Notes: generated by a model from the sequence alone, not told the origin. A DNA stretch of 64,000 nucleotides from Arion vulgaris (GCA_020796225.1 CM036759.1:21603813-21667812); one strand, 5' to 3'; numbered from the stretch's first letter, positions 1-10,560 are shown. Numbers and translations are program-made.

Positions 1-728
1 AAGAAAAGACAAAGAAAAGGATACATCACCCAAGTGTCTAACCTTGATCACGTATGCCCCACCAGAATGTAATGTAAAACGGGGCGATAGGAAGACAATA
101 CAATATTACAAAGAAAATGTATAGACACAACAAACACATGCTTTTTTTTCTATAATCAACTGGAAATAATTCTTGTAGTTACTCAACTTGAACAAAATAA
201 TCTTCCTTTTATCGTCTGTCTCCAATAAGACAAGGAACTTGATGTCATCTACATTTAGAGCGGGATCATTGGAAGAAGAACTGATTGCGAAAAGACAGAA
301 CATACAACACCCACATGTCTAACCTTGATCACGTATGCCCCACTGGTGTTAGAGTATTGTGTTCCAAGATTGGTCCTACACTACCCTCGGCATACACCAG
401 AGAGGAGCAACAACACATGTCTGAGGTTGTTGTCATCATTGATTGCGATATTATTGTTATTTAAGACGAATTGTTTCTTGCACATTTGTATCCGTCAAAG
501 TCAATCCAATCTTAGAGATATTTCTCATATCTTGCTCTATTTTTGTTAGGCCATCAGCAGATGTCAAGTTGTGTATGTTGTGTCCGCTATATTTAGTGTA
601 TCATCTAGGGATATTAAACTGTGTTTACTCAACATAGAGACCAAAGCTGGGGATAGTACACACTGATAGATGCACATTATATTTCATACTTGCAAAGACT
701 AGGAATAAGTCAAATAACTCTCTACTAG
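1..728. other. Unclassified AT-rich segment, no gene seen
   Basis: Short open frames only, none resembling a known protein. A 28-bp direct repeat occurs at 35-62 and 316-343 (core TAACCTTGATCACGTATGCC), about 281 bp apart, so part of this stretch is probably an unrecognised interspersed repeat. Confidence 0.5.
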
Positions 729-896
729 TGTCGTCATGCGGAACAGACATCTAAGCATGTCCTGCAAGAGTGTTCTCTCTTGGATGAGCTGAGAAGCAAC
801 ATGTGGTCACACTCAGTCGACCTAAAAACTAGACTTCGGGGAAACCCAACAGATCTGAAGCTGACTGTCCAGTTTGTTGTCTTCTTCTTCTTCTAA
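729..896 (+). mobile_element. Non-LTR retrotransposon 3' end (C-terminal zinc-knuckle region)
   Basis: Frame 729-896 reads CRHAEQTSKHVLQECSLL and continues through a leucine-rich tail to TAA at 894-896. The H-x4-C spacing in KHVLQEC, followed by a short hydrophobic tail, is what is seen after the RNase H domain in I/Jockey-like LINEs. The fragment is 5'-truncated to about 55 codons and ends in a TTC run just before the stop. Clade assignment is inferred from motif shape only. Confidence 0.6.
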
Positions 897-1205
897 TCAG
901 GGCTGCGAGTTTTCACTCTTGGGAAGCCAATGCCAATTTGTATAATCTGCATGTGTTCTGTAATTGTGGGCGACTAGGGTGAAGGGTATTATGAACAGAT
1001 GGGTGTGGTGGGAGGAGTTCTTGTCTAGCTTTATGTAGTCCAGGGCATTCAAGCAAGATATGGTGTATTGTCTCACATGATTGACTGCACATTCTACAGT
1101 GTGGTAGGTGTGTGTGTGGTTTATTCTATGTAGAAGTTTGTGGTCTAGAGTACAGTTGACCAGACGAAACGCATGACCAGAGATCGTTGAAGATGAAGAT
1201 TTCAT
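897..1205 (-). mobile_element. Non-LTR retrotransposon C-terminal fragment, frameshifted
   Basis: On the minus strand one frame gives SGHAFRLVNCTLDHKLLHRI. A second frame then gives CRMCSQSCETIHHILLECP and a tail ending in LYKLALASQE before a stop. CxxC followed by HxILLEC is the zinc knuckle typical of I/Jockey-type LINE C-termini. At least one frameshift near 1110 makes it a pseudogene. It abuts the opposite-strand LINE end at 729-896 almost base to base. Confidence 0.6.
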
Positions 1206-1209
1206 ACAT

Positions 1210-1548
1210 TTAGACTGGGTTTCATTTTTATGTAGGAAAGTGAAGCCTCCATAAAGCTAGACACGCTTTTTAAACCTAAATTTGTTTTGTTATATCAGAG
1301 CGTGTAGGCCAACATTCATTAAAACATATTAGAATGAACTCCTTGTCGTCAATCCGATAATCTGAGATAATTTTAGAAATGTCTACCCTCCTTGCCCTCT
1401 GTCCTTCCTTTTTTTTGCTATGTTATAGAATGTCATGTCTGTTCATGCACATAAAGTTGAATTTGTCAATTTATGATTGTTTTAATATTTCGCGTCATAC
1501 GTAATTTGCACATTTGTTTCTTTATTTGCTTTTGGTTTCCACGACATG
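1210..1548. other. Unclassified AT-rich spacer
   Basis: No long frame, repeat unit or tRNA-like box was recognised here. Confidence 0.4.
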
Positions 1549-1549
1549 G

Positions 1550-1790
1550 TGGCGTCTGTGGCTTAGGGGATAGTGACTTTGTCTATTAACCCTGACGTTT
1601 CGAGTTCGAATCACGCTACGGACAGATTGGTTGGAAATTGTTTCACGTGGTTTTTACAAAAGGACGATGGCACCACCCGTTCAGAAAGCAACGGCAAACT
1701 ACTGAACGTAATAATGCCTAGAAAAATCACAAACAGCGTTAAAAAGCTGGCGTTGATTCTCAAAGTCCCGTAAAGGATATGCAATTAACT
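1550..1790 (+). mobile_element. tRNA-derived SINE, family G-like (diverged)
   Basis: The start resembles a tRNA: GTGGCTTAGGGGATAGTGAC (A box) and GAGTTCGAATCAC (B box). The body contains TCAGAAAGCAACGGCAAACT and a following GTAATAATGCCTAGAAAA block, also found at 3304-3420 and 18770-18910. A 66-codon frame across it is incidental. Confidence 0.6.
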
Positions 1791-1907
1791 TTTTCCACGA
1801 TATTCGCTTTATTTAACCCCATATCTCACTATTTTACAATTACCCAGTATAGTATTATCTCCCCTTGTCTATGTTTCTCTAATGTGTAATAGTTCAGAAC
1901 ACAATAG

Positions 1908-2145
1908 TCCGTGTGTTGTCGGTGCCCGCAATTGGAGCAAAGAATAGTAGTGTTGTGACCTGAAAGACATGTTGTAAGTAGCGAATGAGGTAGGGGCCTA
2001 GAGAAGCTACCCTAGTAAATGAAAAGCGTCGCAGAAATTTGATGTGCTGGTCTACTTGTAGGCGCATAACTTGCACAACGTACAATCGTTCTAAGGCTCG
2101 GATCACATAGAAATCACAAAGAGTAGTTGCAAGTGGTCCAACGAA
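1908..2145 (+). mobile_element. SINE family B, near full length
   Basis: Matches the other B copies in order: GTGTTGTCGGTGCCCGCAAT at the head, a central CATGTTGTAAGTAGCGAATG block, AAGCTACCCTAGTAAATGAA, CTACTTGTAGGCGCATAACT, and the CACATAGAAATCACAAAGAG tail block. The tail shortens to CGAAGAAC. Confidence 0.75.
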
Positions 2146-2936
2146 GAACTCTGACTATAAAGATTACAACAGATTCATTTTTATGTAATTTTTATTTATT
2201 TAATATATTTTTGTTGCTTTTTTTCTCGTTATTTCTCTTTTCGTTCTACTGTTTGTATAAGTATCTGTGTATCTTTAGTCTGATCTTATATACTTTTTCT
2301 CATTCCTTTAAAGTATTGTGGTTTATATGAAATGTCCTTTGTTGTATTTTTAGTTATTTTGTATTTTTATAATTTTTAAGTTCGAATGTTGGTTATAAAG
2401 AATCCCTTTATGAATTGTAGACATGATTCCATGTAACTCCCTCACGAGATGAGAGATACTATTGGCACGAACACTCACACACAAAATGTGGAAATAGCTG
2501 GGAACCAGACGTGGAAATAATGACAGCCATAAAACACGAAGTAGGCGTTGGCTGATGACACGAGTATCGGACGAGAATAGGCGGGGCTTAAACCTGTCAA
2601 GATCGCGAGCTATTGTCGTTTTTCATCCCCAACCGGCATCATCCACCGCCTGCACGTCACGACAACCATAACCATGGACTAGATAGTTGATGTAGATTCA
2701 TATGTAAGTGCGTATTACTCTAGCATAACGTTATGTTTCGGCGTTATGTTCCAAATGTTATACTTCCCCTGAAGAATTGTTAACTAACACAAAAATAATA
2801 ATCAAATGGGTGATGGTTCCATAAAAGTATAATAACGAAACAAGAGCAACATCTGCAGAAATAAATCCACGTTATAAGAAAGGTTGCTAAAAAAAAAAGA
2901 TCATAAATATTTTATGTGCAGTATATTTACAAAGTG
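2146..2936. other. Unclassified segment, no gene seen
   Basis: T-rich from 2150 to 2400, then more balanced sequence to 2700. No family or repeat was recognised. Frames are short and T-rich. Confidence 0.4.
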
Positions 2937-2937
2937 A

Positions 2938-3165
2938 ACGTCTGTAGCTCAAGCGGTAGTAAGCTCGATCACAAACTCAAGCGTAGCTGGTTCAAACCCC
3001 ACGATGGGGAAGTTTAGAAGAAAATTCTTTTCGTGGGATTTTAAAAAGGAAAAATAGATCTCACCTCTCAGAAAGCAATGACAATATACCGAACATATAA
3101 GTGGTGCCTAGAAAAAATCAACGCCTCGTTTACTGTGGTTGATGGATACGAAAGGTAAATGATAT
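2938..3165 (+). mobile_element. tRNA-derived SINE, family G
   Basis: A box GTAGCTCAAGCGGTAG and B box GGTTCAAACCCC lie at the head with tRNA-like spacing. The body holds TCAGAAAGCAATGACAATAT, AAGTGGTGCCTAGAAAAAAT and a TTTACTGTGGTTGATGG block. The same head and body recur at 18408-18910, so this is a dispersed family rather than a tRNA gene. Confidence 0.75.
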
Positions 3166-3303
3166 ACAACGATAAGAATAAGAATATTTACAAAATATGG
3201 ACCTCTGAGCTATAAAGTTTTTTTTTTAAATACATTAACAAATTGTATTATAATATGGTCGCACTCATATCATTTGCCAGCAAGAGTTTGAAAATGACTA
3301 AAT

Positions 3304-3420
3304 ATATAGAGTTCAGAAAGCAATGGCAAACTACTGAACGTATAAGTGGTGCCTAGAAAATCAACGACTCGTTTACTGTAGTTGATGGCTACGTTCTTTA
3401 GGATATGCCACGATTTTCAT
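3304..3420 (+). mobile_element. SINE family G, 5'-truncated
   Basis: Only the 3' half is present: TCAGAAAGCAATGGCAAACT, AAGTGGTGCCTAGAAAATCA, then the TTTACTGTAGTTGATGGCTA block. It is nearly identical to the same part of the copy at 18770-18910. Confidence 0.7.
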
Positions 3421-3537
3421 TTCAAGTTCAATTTATTTGAAAAAAAATGTGTCAACGAAAAAAAATGAATATAAAATTGGCCAAATTCAGTACAAGCAAT
3501 GAAATTAGATAAATGCCTGGTCAACTAACAACTACTG

Positions 3538-3605
3538 GCATGCCTACTTGTAGGCGCATAAGTGGCACAAAGTATAATCGCTCTTAGGCTCAGGTCACAT
3601 ATAAA
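3538..3605 (+). mobile_element. SINE family B fragment
   Basis: Contains CTACTTGTAGGCGCATAAGT, GGCACAAAGTATAATCGCTC and TTAGGCTCAGGTCACATA, the 3' middle of family B. Both ends are missing. Confidence 0.65.
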
Positions 3606-3774
3606 TTTTTTGTTAAACCTGGCCAACCAGTAGTGTGAGCTAGTAGTGTCAAACAAAGAATTCTCGTTTCATCTTCCGTCTTCGATAAACTAAGGAACTT
3701 ATGTCATTTAAGTGCCAGGTCTTTTAAGACACTACTTAGTGAAAGCTAATCTTGTTTGGAGAGCTTGCTGGATA

Positions 3775-3910
3775 TGTTCTTAGAAACGCTCGTCTGTAGA
3801 GTCAGACAATTGGTACAGTAAGAAATAAGATTTTGTGGCTCGAATCCTACGTTTAGTCATTTGGTTGGTTTTTGTCCGGAAGCTCCTAATACATGTTTAC
3901 TGTCTATTTA
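3775..3910 (+). mobile_element. SINE family F (tRNA-like)
   Basis: GTTCTTAGAAACGCTCGTCT, a B-box-like GGCTCGAATCCTA and the CCGGAAGCTCCTAATACATG end match copies at 10565-10705 and 37785-37930. Confidence 0.6.
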
Positions 3911-3989
3911 TGAAGAACTGATGTACTAGAAGAACTGATGTACTAAAAGAAAACAGCTGAAGTACCTCAAATGCAATGGAAGGATGTAT

Positions 3990-4177
3990 TTTTTTTTTTT
4001 AAATGTTCCCATCCAGAAGCACTTCAGCTTTTCAGCTCTTCGGCTCGGTGCCATGGACATCGTAAATCTGGGGAATCTGTGACTTTTTCTGCCATCCCGC
4101 GGAATTGAACCTGCACACACAGAGGGATAGTCACCCGTAGTCTAACGCGCTACGAACACGCTGGGCAGATGGGCGGA
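3990..4177 (-). mobile_element. SINE family C with poly-A tail and target-site duplication
   Basis: Minus-strand tRNA-derived element. B box GGTTCAATTCCGCGGGATGG and the GCGTGTTCGTAGCGCGTT head match copies at 35338, 46373 and 51676. The poly-A tail reads as the T run starting at 3990. An 11-bp duplication GAAGGATGTAT flanks it at 3979-3989 and 4178-4188, defining both ends. Confidence 0.9.
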
Positions 4178-4479
4178 GAAGGATGTATAAGGAAAATGTG
4201 AAGACTCTTGACGTAAACACATGTACATGAGGTAAGCCTCAAATGATAGATGTACATAAAGAGAAGAGGTGCGAAGTGGACTGTTGTATTCTGAGCACAG
4301 TTTTATCCAACAAGCGGAGCAAATATGGTTTTACTCCAAGATGTCATCTCATCCCAAGAGACCTGTCACATCATTTAGTTGTGAGAATATTATAGAGACA
4401 GTCACTCTTTCATCAGAACTCGCAGACACCAACCAAGTTACGCAACAACTGTCCAGCGTCATTGCTCTGTTTGCTCTTT

Positions 4480-4574
4480 GGTGATGAAAGAGGCATCTGG
4501 TGATGAAAGAGGCATCCGGTGATGAAAGAGGCATATGGTGATGAAAGAGGCATCCGGTGATGAAAGAGGCATAT
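4480..4574. repeat. 19-bp tandem repeat, 5 copies
   Basis: GGTGATGAAAGAGGCATCT-type unit repeated five times, alternating at the last two bases (CT, CC, AT). Confidence 0.9.
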
Positions 4575-5130
4575 TACTACTACTACCACTGCTGCTACTA
4601 ATGCTACTACTACCACTGCGCTACTAATGCTACTGCTACCACTGCGGCTACTAATGCTACCGCTACCACTGCTGCTACTAATGCTACTACTACCACTGCG
4701 GCTACTAATGCTACTACTACCACTGTGGCTACTAATGCTACTACTACCACTGCGGCTACTAATGCTACTACTACCACTGCGGCTACTAATGCCACTGCTA
4801 CCACTGCGGCTACTAATGCCTACTGCTACCACTGCGCTACTAATGCTACTACTACCACTGCGCTACTAATGCACTCACCACTGCGGCTACTAATGCCACG
4901 CTACCACGCTGCTACTAATGCTACGTACACCACTGCGCTACTAATGCCACTACTACCACTGCGGCTACTAATGCTACACTACCACTGCTGCTACTAATGC
5001 ACTACACCACTGCGGCTACTAATGCACTACACCACTGCGGCTACTAATGCTACTATTACCGCTACTACCATTACTACTACTACTACTGATACTACTACTA
5101 TTACTACTACTACTACTGATACTACTACTA
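4574..5130. repeat. About 27-bp CTACTAATG minisatellite grading into (TAC)n
   Basis: Units built on CTACTAATGCTACTACTACC followed by ACTGCGG. Period 27 is a multiple of three, so long spurious frames of Leu/Pro or Ala/Thr repeats run through both strands. From about 4860 units carry single-base losses, and after 5050 the array degrades to ACTACTACT with GATACTACTACTATTA variants. Confidence 0.9.
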
Positions 5131-5179
5131 TTAATACTTGGAAAAAAATAAATGTGCCACAGCATGTTCAGATCATAGA

Positions 5180-5430
5180 GTCGTCTGAGTGATTACCGGG
5201 CTTAAATTTAGGTGTAAAGAATAGAACCACTGTTACCTGCCACGCATGTCGTAAAAGGCCACTAAGGAGGTTTGGCTGAAATCGGATGCACATGTCCTAA
5301 ACGTGTAGAAGTCTATGCGTTTAGGGGCCTACCAAACCAATGTGCAACGTATACACGTTCTTGGCAAAGATCAAACATCACAAAAGTGATTAAAATTGGT
5401 CTTAAAGAACGAACGTAAAGAAGAAGAAGA
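5180..5430 (+). mobile_element. SINE family A, near full length
   Basis: Head GTCTGAGTGATTACCGGGCT, central GCATGTCGTAAAAGGCCACT block, GGTTTGGCTGAAATCGGATG, GGCCTACCAAACCAATGTGC, and the GTGATTAAAATTGGTCTTAA tail block ending in GAAGAAGAAGA. The head resembles the A-box region of tRNA-Leu/Ser, which is an inference. Confidence 0.85.
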
Positions 5431-5929
5431 TTTCTCTAATCTTGGTTACAACTAAGATAATATTACTATGTTAAATTATTACCAATACATTTTTTGTTTT
5501 AAAGTACATCATAATCTCTAAAATGTCTCATTTTCAATATCCTCGCATCTCTCTTCCAAACGATATGTCTGTTGCTGATGACGGTCAAACCTCTCTGTTG
5601 AAGAAGACAAATCAACTTAATCTCTACTTCACCTTTGATTTGTTTGTATGTCCAGATTTTATTTGTCTTGTCAAAAATCTTGTGATCATATGTGTTTTCT
5701 TCTTGCTTTGTTTGATATGCTGTCATTGGCTTGATCTAGTTACAAGAAAGAATGATATACTTATTGATTTTTAAGGACAGATTTGAAAATATTATTGGTA
5801 ATTGGAAATGCAGAATGCAGATCAAACAAATAACTCGTGTTCAATTTGAGCACGTAAAAGAACCATTAGCTGCTCAAAATCGAGAAAAGCAGGCTGGAAA
5901 GCCGCAGCCCTGATAAAATCATAAGAAGA
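5431..5929. other. Unclassified segment
   Basis: Contains opposing open frames of 83 and 75 codons (5523-5774 plus, 5499-5726 minus) with no recognisable motif. I could not match either to a gene or retroelement. Confidence 0.4.
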
Positions 5930-6115
5930 AAGGCTGAAATCGGATGCATGTGTCCTAAACATATACAAGTCTATGTGTTTAGGGGCCTACCAAACCAATG
6001 TGCAACGTATACACGTTCTTGGCAAAGAAAAATCAAAGATCATATCACAAAGAGTGATTAATATTGCTCGTAAAGAACGAACGCAAAGATGAAGGAGAAG
6101 AAGATAAGAAGAAGG
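5930..6115 (+). mobile_element. SINE family A, 5'-truncated
   Basis: Begins at GGCTGAAATCGGATGCATGT and runs to AAAGAACGAACGCAAAGATG plus a GAAGGAGAAGAAG tail. The tRNA-like head and central block are absent. Confidence 0.75.
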
Positions 6116-6159
6116 ATTAAAAAAAATTCCAACAAAAATATCTTCACCATCTTCCGAAT

Positions 6160-6300
6160 GACATCGAGGACCCTCGCTGGTGCTACGGAGTTCATGCTCT
6201 GCAGCTGAGATCTTGATGTGTAAGAAAGATATCGGAGCACACATGATTTCTCACCGAAGTGCAATGATGATGGTTCAATCAATCAATCAATCAATCAAAT
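6160..6300 (+). mobile_element. Dispersed retroposon 3' end with (CAAT)n tail
   Basis: Sequence around CTCGCTGGTGCTACGGAGTT, AGATCTTGATGTGTAAGAAA and GAAGTGCAATGATGATGG, ending in CAATCAATCAATCAATCAA. The inverse copy at 44519-44670 has the same landmarks in reverse, with a GATTGATTG tail on its 3' side. A decayed third copy is at 40600-40740. Confidence 0.6.
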
Positions 6301-6401
6301 AAAAATGGACATGGATATTTATTATTGTCAAGAATAAGAAATGACAATTATTAATTATCTTACATTAATTTATGAAGAGAAGAAGAACAATGATGCATGT
6401 T

Positions 6402-6640
6402 ATCATCATCATCATCATCAGGTGCCGTTTTCCCTGACGTAGGCGATCATGGATCTTCACAAATCACCGTCTCTGGTGTTTGTTATCATCTCAGATATTG
6501 ACGCTGTTCCGTGTCATGAAGTCAGACTATTACACATTTTCTCTCTCTGTCTTCATCTGTCTCGTTGTCTTCAATTTTACCATTGTGACAACGTGTTCTA
6601 AACCTCCCTTTCTCATCACATGCCCGATGAGATGTAAAAA
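6402..6640 (-). mobile_element. LINE 3' end with (ATG)n tail, decayed
   Basis: The plus strand starts CATCATCATCATCATCAGGT, the complement of a (TGA)n tail, followed by GCGATCATGGATCTTCACAA and ACAACGTGTTCTAAACCTCC. These landmarks match the C-terminal coding part of the LINEs at 8715, 43853 and 44765. Frames are broken. Confidence 0.75.
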
Positions 6641-6754
6641 AAAGTAGTAGAAGTTTGATCTCCTTCCGTCTTGTAAATGTTGGTGGACATACTGACAGCA
6701 CTCACCACTATCTTACAGATTCCTGATTTTCCATTTTCGTGTCAAATTCTCTAG

Positions 6755-7010
6755 CTTCTTCTTCTTCTTCTTTTCTTCTTCAAACGCTCCATATCGACCA
6801 ATTGTTAACCACTTTTATATTATGTGATCGAGCCTAAGAGCGATTGTACGGTGTGCACGTTATGCACTACAAGGTAGGACCCGGACATCCGATTTCTGCG
6901 ACGCTTTTTATTTACTAGGTAGATTCCTAGGTTTTCTTCTTCTCTTACTTCTTGTCTTGTAGGTCGCAGTATTACTATTCTTCATCCCTCCTTGAGAGGG
7001 CTCGGCAACA
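6755..7010 (-). mobile_element. SINE family B, minus strand
   Basis: Starts with a TTCTTC tail and CGCTCCATATCGACCAATTG, then GAGCCTAAGAGCGATTGTAC, GACGCTTTTTATTTACTAGG, and ends near GAGAGGGCTCGGCAACACAC. A short TTCTTCTTCTCTTACTTC stretch replaces part of the central block. Confidence 0.75.
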
Positions 7011-7627
7011 CACAAGCTCAATTCTCTACGTGATTATTTGTTCTCTCTCAAGTCACTGTACACTCATCTATGATTCTGGCTGCAACATCCGATGCCGCAG
7101 TTCGTGTTCTCAGAGCCTGTCAACAGCGGATCGAGTAATTACTTTAACAAATAGTAGTCCTGAACCAAATCTCCCTTGCTACTAGAGTTCAGTATTATCG
7201 ATAGAGTGTCTCTGCACATTTATCAATGACAGGACCAGGTTTGGAACCACTAATTACTACAGGAGGGGCAGGCCCCAGATCACACAGGGCAGCCTTCTGG
7301 TGTGTGTAACTTAGAAGGGGAAACACACAAACATATATCACAAACAAACCGAATGTGTACCACACACTTACACAGGAGCGACATGCACAGGTCGCGTCTT
7401 ATAATCAAACTACACAAAGTATGGCCATCAAATAGTTCTTGAGGACAAACAATGTTGAAGCGTTTATGTATATGCACGGTGCACAGTGCACGGTGCACGG
7501 TGCACAGTGTAGACGCATACACATTCTGATATATACTCACTCAGAAAATGAAAGAGAGTAAAAAGAGAGAAAACTGATTAGAATCTCAGAGTTTGGTAAC
7601 TGTTCTCCACATTCTGTCAAACATACA
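7011..7627. other. Unclassified segment with a small TGCACRG repeat
   Basis: No gene recognised. Around 7471-7507 the heptamer TGCACGG/TGCACAG is repeated about five times. Confidence 0.45.
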
Positions 7628-8036
7628 TATGCAGCTACACTCACATATGCTCACACACATACACTTATATTCACATATGCCTTCACGTTCACATATGCAG
7701 TCACACATACACTTATACATACACTCACATATGCACGCACACATACACTGCACATACACTGCATATACATATACTCGCATATACATATACTCGTATATAC
7801 ATATACTAGCATATACATATACTCACATATACATACACTACATATACATACACTCACATATACATACACTCACATATACATACACTCACATATACATACA
7901 CTCACATATACATACACTCACATATACATACACTCACATATACATACACTCAAATATACACTCACAAATGCATACACTCACATATACATACACTCGCATA
8001 TACATACACTCACATATACATACACTCACATATCAT
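7628..8036. repeat. CATATACATACACTCA minisatellite, first block
   Basis: A 16-bp unit CATATACATACACTCA becomes very regular after about 7840. The earlier part is mixed with CACATATGCA variants. Stops are absent in several frames, so the Tyr/Thr/His/Ile-rich frames here are not evidence for a gene. Confidence 0.95.
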
Positions 8037-8282
8037 CAATGCGGTACGTTCTCAATTGTGTGACATGGGCGGGTCTCAGACACTGGAACCAGTTCGAGAA
8101 TTAGGTGTTAAGTTTGGACATGCCAGACAGTGTCGTCTTCGTGGTAGAGAGAGAAGATATAGTAATCAACTTCTCATGGGTACTGTGAGCAAATGGACTT
8201 TGGGATGGCTGCTGCAACGGAGGACAGAGCACGAATGGGAATGCCCAATGTGCCATGACGTCGATCGCATAACATAACATAA
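8037..8282 (+). mobile_element. Unidentified retroposon-like insert with (CATAA)n tail
   Basis: Unique sequence interrupting the CA-rich array. A 73-codon frame (8056-8277) includes GHARQCRLRGRERRYSN, KWTLGWLLQRR and ECPMCHD. It runs into CATAACATAACATAACATAA, a microsatellite tail like those of non-LTR elements. The small C-terminal CxxC suggests a LINE tail, but I cannot name the family. Confidence 0.4.
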
Positions 8283-8714
8283 CATAACACTCACATATAC
8301 ATACACTCACATATACATACACTCGTATATACACTCGATATACATACCCACATATACACTCACATATACATACACTCACATATATATACACTCACAAATG
8401 CGTACACTCACATATACACTCACAAATGCATACACTCATATATACACTCACAAATGCATACACTCACATATACATACCCACATATACATATACTCACATA
8501 TACATGCACTCACATATACATACACTCACATATACATACACTCACATATACACTCACATATACATACACTCACATATACACTCACAAATGCATACACTCA
8601 CATATACATACACTCACATATACACTCACATATACATTCACATATACATACACTCACATATACACTCACATATACACTCACATATACATACACTCACATA
8701 TACACTCACATATA
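8283..8714. repeat. CATATACATACACTCA minisatellite, second block
   Basis: Same unit as 7628-8036, mixed with 12-bp CATATACACTCA and CACAAATGCATACACTCA variants. Confidence 0.95.
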
Positions 8715-8935
8715 CATCATCATCATCATCAGGTGCCAGGCCGGCTGGCGTAGGCGATCATGGATCTCAACAAATCTCTGTCGTTGGTGATTGCTATCAA
8801 CTCAGATGTTGACGCTCTACCGTGCCATGAAGTCAGGCCATCCAACATTTTCTCTCTCTGTCTTCCCCTGTCTCGTCTACCCTCGATTTTACCGGTTGTC
8901 ACGATGTGTTCTAAACCTCCCCTGCTCATCATACA
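8715..8935 (-). mobile_element. LINE C-terminus with (ATG)n tail inside the CA array
   Basis: On the minus strand an open frame includes GLEHIVTTGKIEGRRDRGRQ then REKMLDGLTSWHGRASTSEL and ends RSMIAYASRPGT before stops. The tail is complementary to CATCATCATCATCA at 8715. The GKIEGRRDRGRQR and DR-x-LLR-x-M blocks are characteristic of LINE reverse transcriptase C-termini. CA-rich repeat on both sides shows insertion into a pre-existing array. Confidence 0.8.
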
Positions 8936-9850
8936 CATACATATACATACACTCACATATACATACACTCACATATACATACACTCACATATACATACAC
9001 TCACATATACATACACTCAAATATACATACATTCACATATACATACACTCGCATATACATATACTCGCATATACATATACTCATATATATGTACTCACAT
9101 ATACACCCGCACATACACTCACACATACCTGCACTCAATTTATACTTACACAAACGCTCACACATACACTCACATATAAATTCACACATACACTCACACA
9201 TACACTTACACATACACTCACACATACACTCACACATACAGTCAAACATACACTCACACATACAGTCAAACATACACTCACACATACACTCACACATACA
9301 CTCACACATACACTCACACATACACTCACACATACACTTACACATACACTCACACATACACTCACACATACACTCACACCACATACACTTACACATACAC
9401 TCACACATACACTCACACATACACTCACACATACACTCACATATACACTCACACATACACTCACACCACATACACTTACACATACACTCACACATACACT
9501 CACACATACACTCACACATACACTCACACATACACTCACACATACACTCACACATACACTCACACATACACTCACACATACACTCACACATACACTCACA
9601 CATACAGTCACACATACACTCACACATACACTCACACATACAGTCACACATACACTCACACATACACTCACACATACACTCACACATACACTTACACATA
9701 CAGTCACACATACACTTCTAACACATACACTCCCAACATGTGCACTCTAAACACATTCACTACTAACATGTGAACCCCTTACACATGTATTCCTACCATA
9801 TGCACTCATATATGCACTCACACATAAAACCGCACAAACACACACACACT
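8936..9850. repeat. CATACACTCACA minisatellite, third block
   Basis: Starts as the 16-bp CATATACATACACTCA unit (to about 9130) and becomes a 12-bp CACATACACTCA unit (9160-9720), with rare TACAGTCA, TACACTTA and CACCACATACAC variants, then decays. Period 12 gives a 319-codon His-Thr-Leu-Thr frame and a Cys/Met/Glu frame on the other strand, both artefacts of the repeat. Confidence 0.95.
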
Positions 9851-9892
9851 TACGAAAGCACATATAATTACAATCGCACATGTCTATATACT

Positions 9893-10050
9893 CGTCATCA
9901 TCATCATTATAAGGTTTCGCCTCAGCTGATACTGGCGACGACGGACTTCCATAACTTTCTTGTCTCCATCGTTAACAATCAACTCCGTTATTGACGATCT
10001 TGTCTGCCCTGTTATCAGATTGTTGCATATCATATATCTCTGTCATTTTA
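9893..10050 (-). mobile_element. LINE 3' end with (ATG)n tail, diverged
   Basis: CATCATCATCATTATAAGGT then GGCGACGACGGACTTCCATA and a TTGACGATCTTGTCTGCC stretch align in order with the LINE ends at 6402, 8715 and 43853. It is heavily mutated with no open frame. Confidence 0.55.
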
Positions 10051-10129
10051 AATATTTTTTATTACAGAAGAGAATAAGGAGAAGAACCTAGACTTCTCAG
10101 TAATGCTCTTTATATGGAGAGCTAGCTAT

Positions 10130-10560
10130 CTTCTGTCTTCTTCTTCGATCGATCTTTTCGGTCATTTTGATCATTCTTGTTGTGATATATAAACAGTCTT
10201 TTCCAAGAACGGTTTTTACATAAAAACCATTCAGCGCCATTTGCGCCCGAGTGGTTATCGGGGCCCACATTTAGAGTGTAAAGAATGGAACCACTGTTAC
10301 CTGCAAGCATGTCGTAAGAGGCGACTAAGGAGGTTTGGCTGAAATCGGATGCACATGTCCTAAACGTGTAGAAGTCTTATGCGTTTAGGGGCCTACCAAA
10401 CCAATGTGTAACGTATACACGTTCTTGGCAAAGATCAAACATATCACAAAGAGTGATTAAAATTGGTCGTAAAGAACGAACGCAAAGAAGAAGAAGAAGC
10501 GCCATTTGGAGCTCTGGTGCTTATCCTTCGGCGATGTGTCCGGTTTCAGCCAGCGTCGGA
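10130..10560 (-). mobile_element. SINE family D, minus strand, split by a SINE A
   Basis: Left part (10130-10243): TCTTCGATCGATCTTTTCGG, TTGATCATTCTTGTTGTGAT and CTTTTCCAAGAACGG, the complement of the D tail seen at 50380-50471. Right part (10498-10560): CCATTTGGAGCTCTGGTGCT and TCGGCGATGTGTCCGGTTTC, matching 24300-24360. A family A element sits between. Confidence 0.8.
10244..10497 (+). mobile_element. SINE family A with 11-bp target-site duplication
   Basis: Full head CGCCCGAGTGGTTATCGGGG, central GCATGTCGTAAGAGGCGACT block, tail GAACGCAAAGAAGAAGAAG. AGCGCCATTTG is duplicated at 10233-10243 and 10498-10508. It is younger than the family D element it splits. Confidence 0.95.

Noticed and set aside
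2550..2600. CTGATGA box as a hammerhead ribozyme
   Set aside because: No GAAA box at the right distance and no stem II.
2938..3010. Possible tRNA gene (A and B boxes)
   Set aside because: The arms do not fold into a full cloverleaf by eye and the same head continues into a SINE body repeated at 18408.
4413..4869. Ser/Gly-rich and Leu/Pro-rich frames
   Set aside because: Products of the 27-bp minisatellite, open on both strands.
5523..5774. 83-codon plus-strand frame as a small gene
   Set aside because: No motif, an opposing frame of equal length, and it lies between SINE copies.
8791..9750. 319-codon His-Thr-Leu-Thr open frame
   Set aside because: It is the translation of a 12-bp CACATACACTCA repeat; other frames are open too and there is no gene context.
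7628..9850. CRISPR-like regular spacing
   Set aside because: Units are contiguous tandem repeats without unique spacers; eukaryotic minisatellite.
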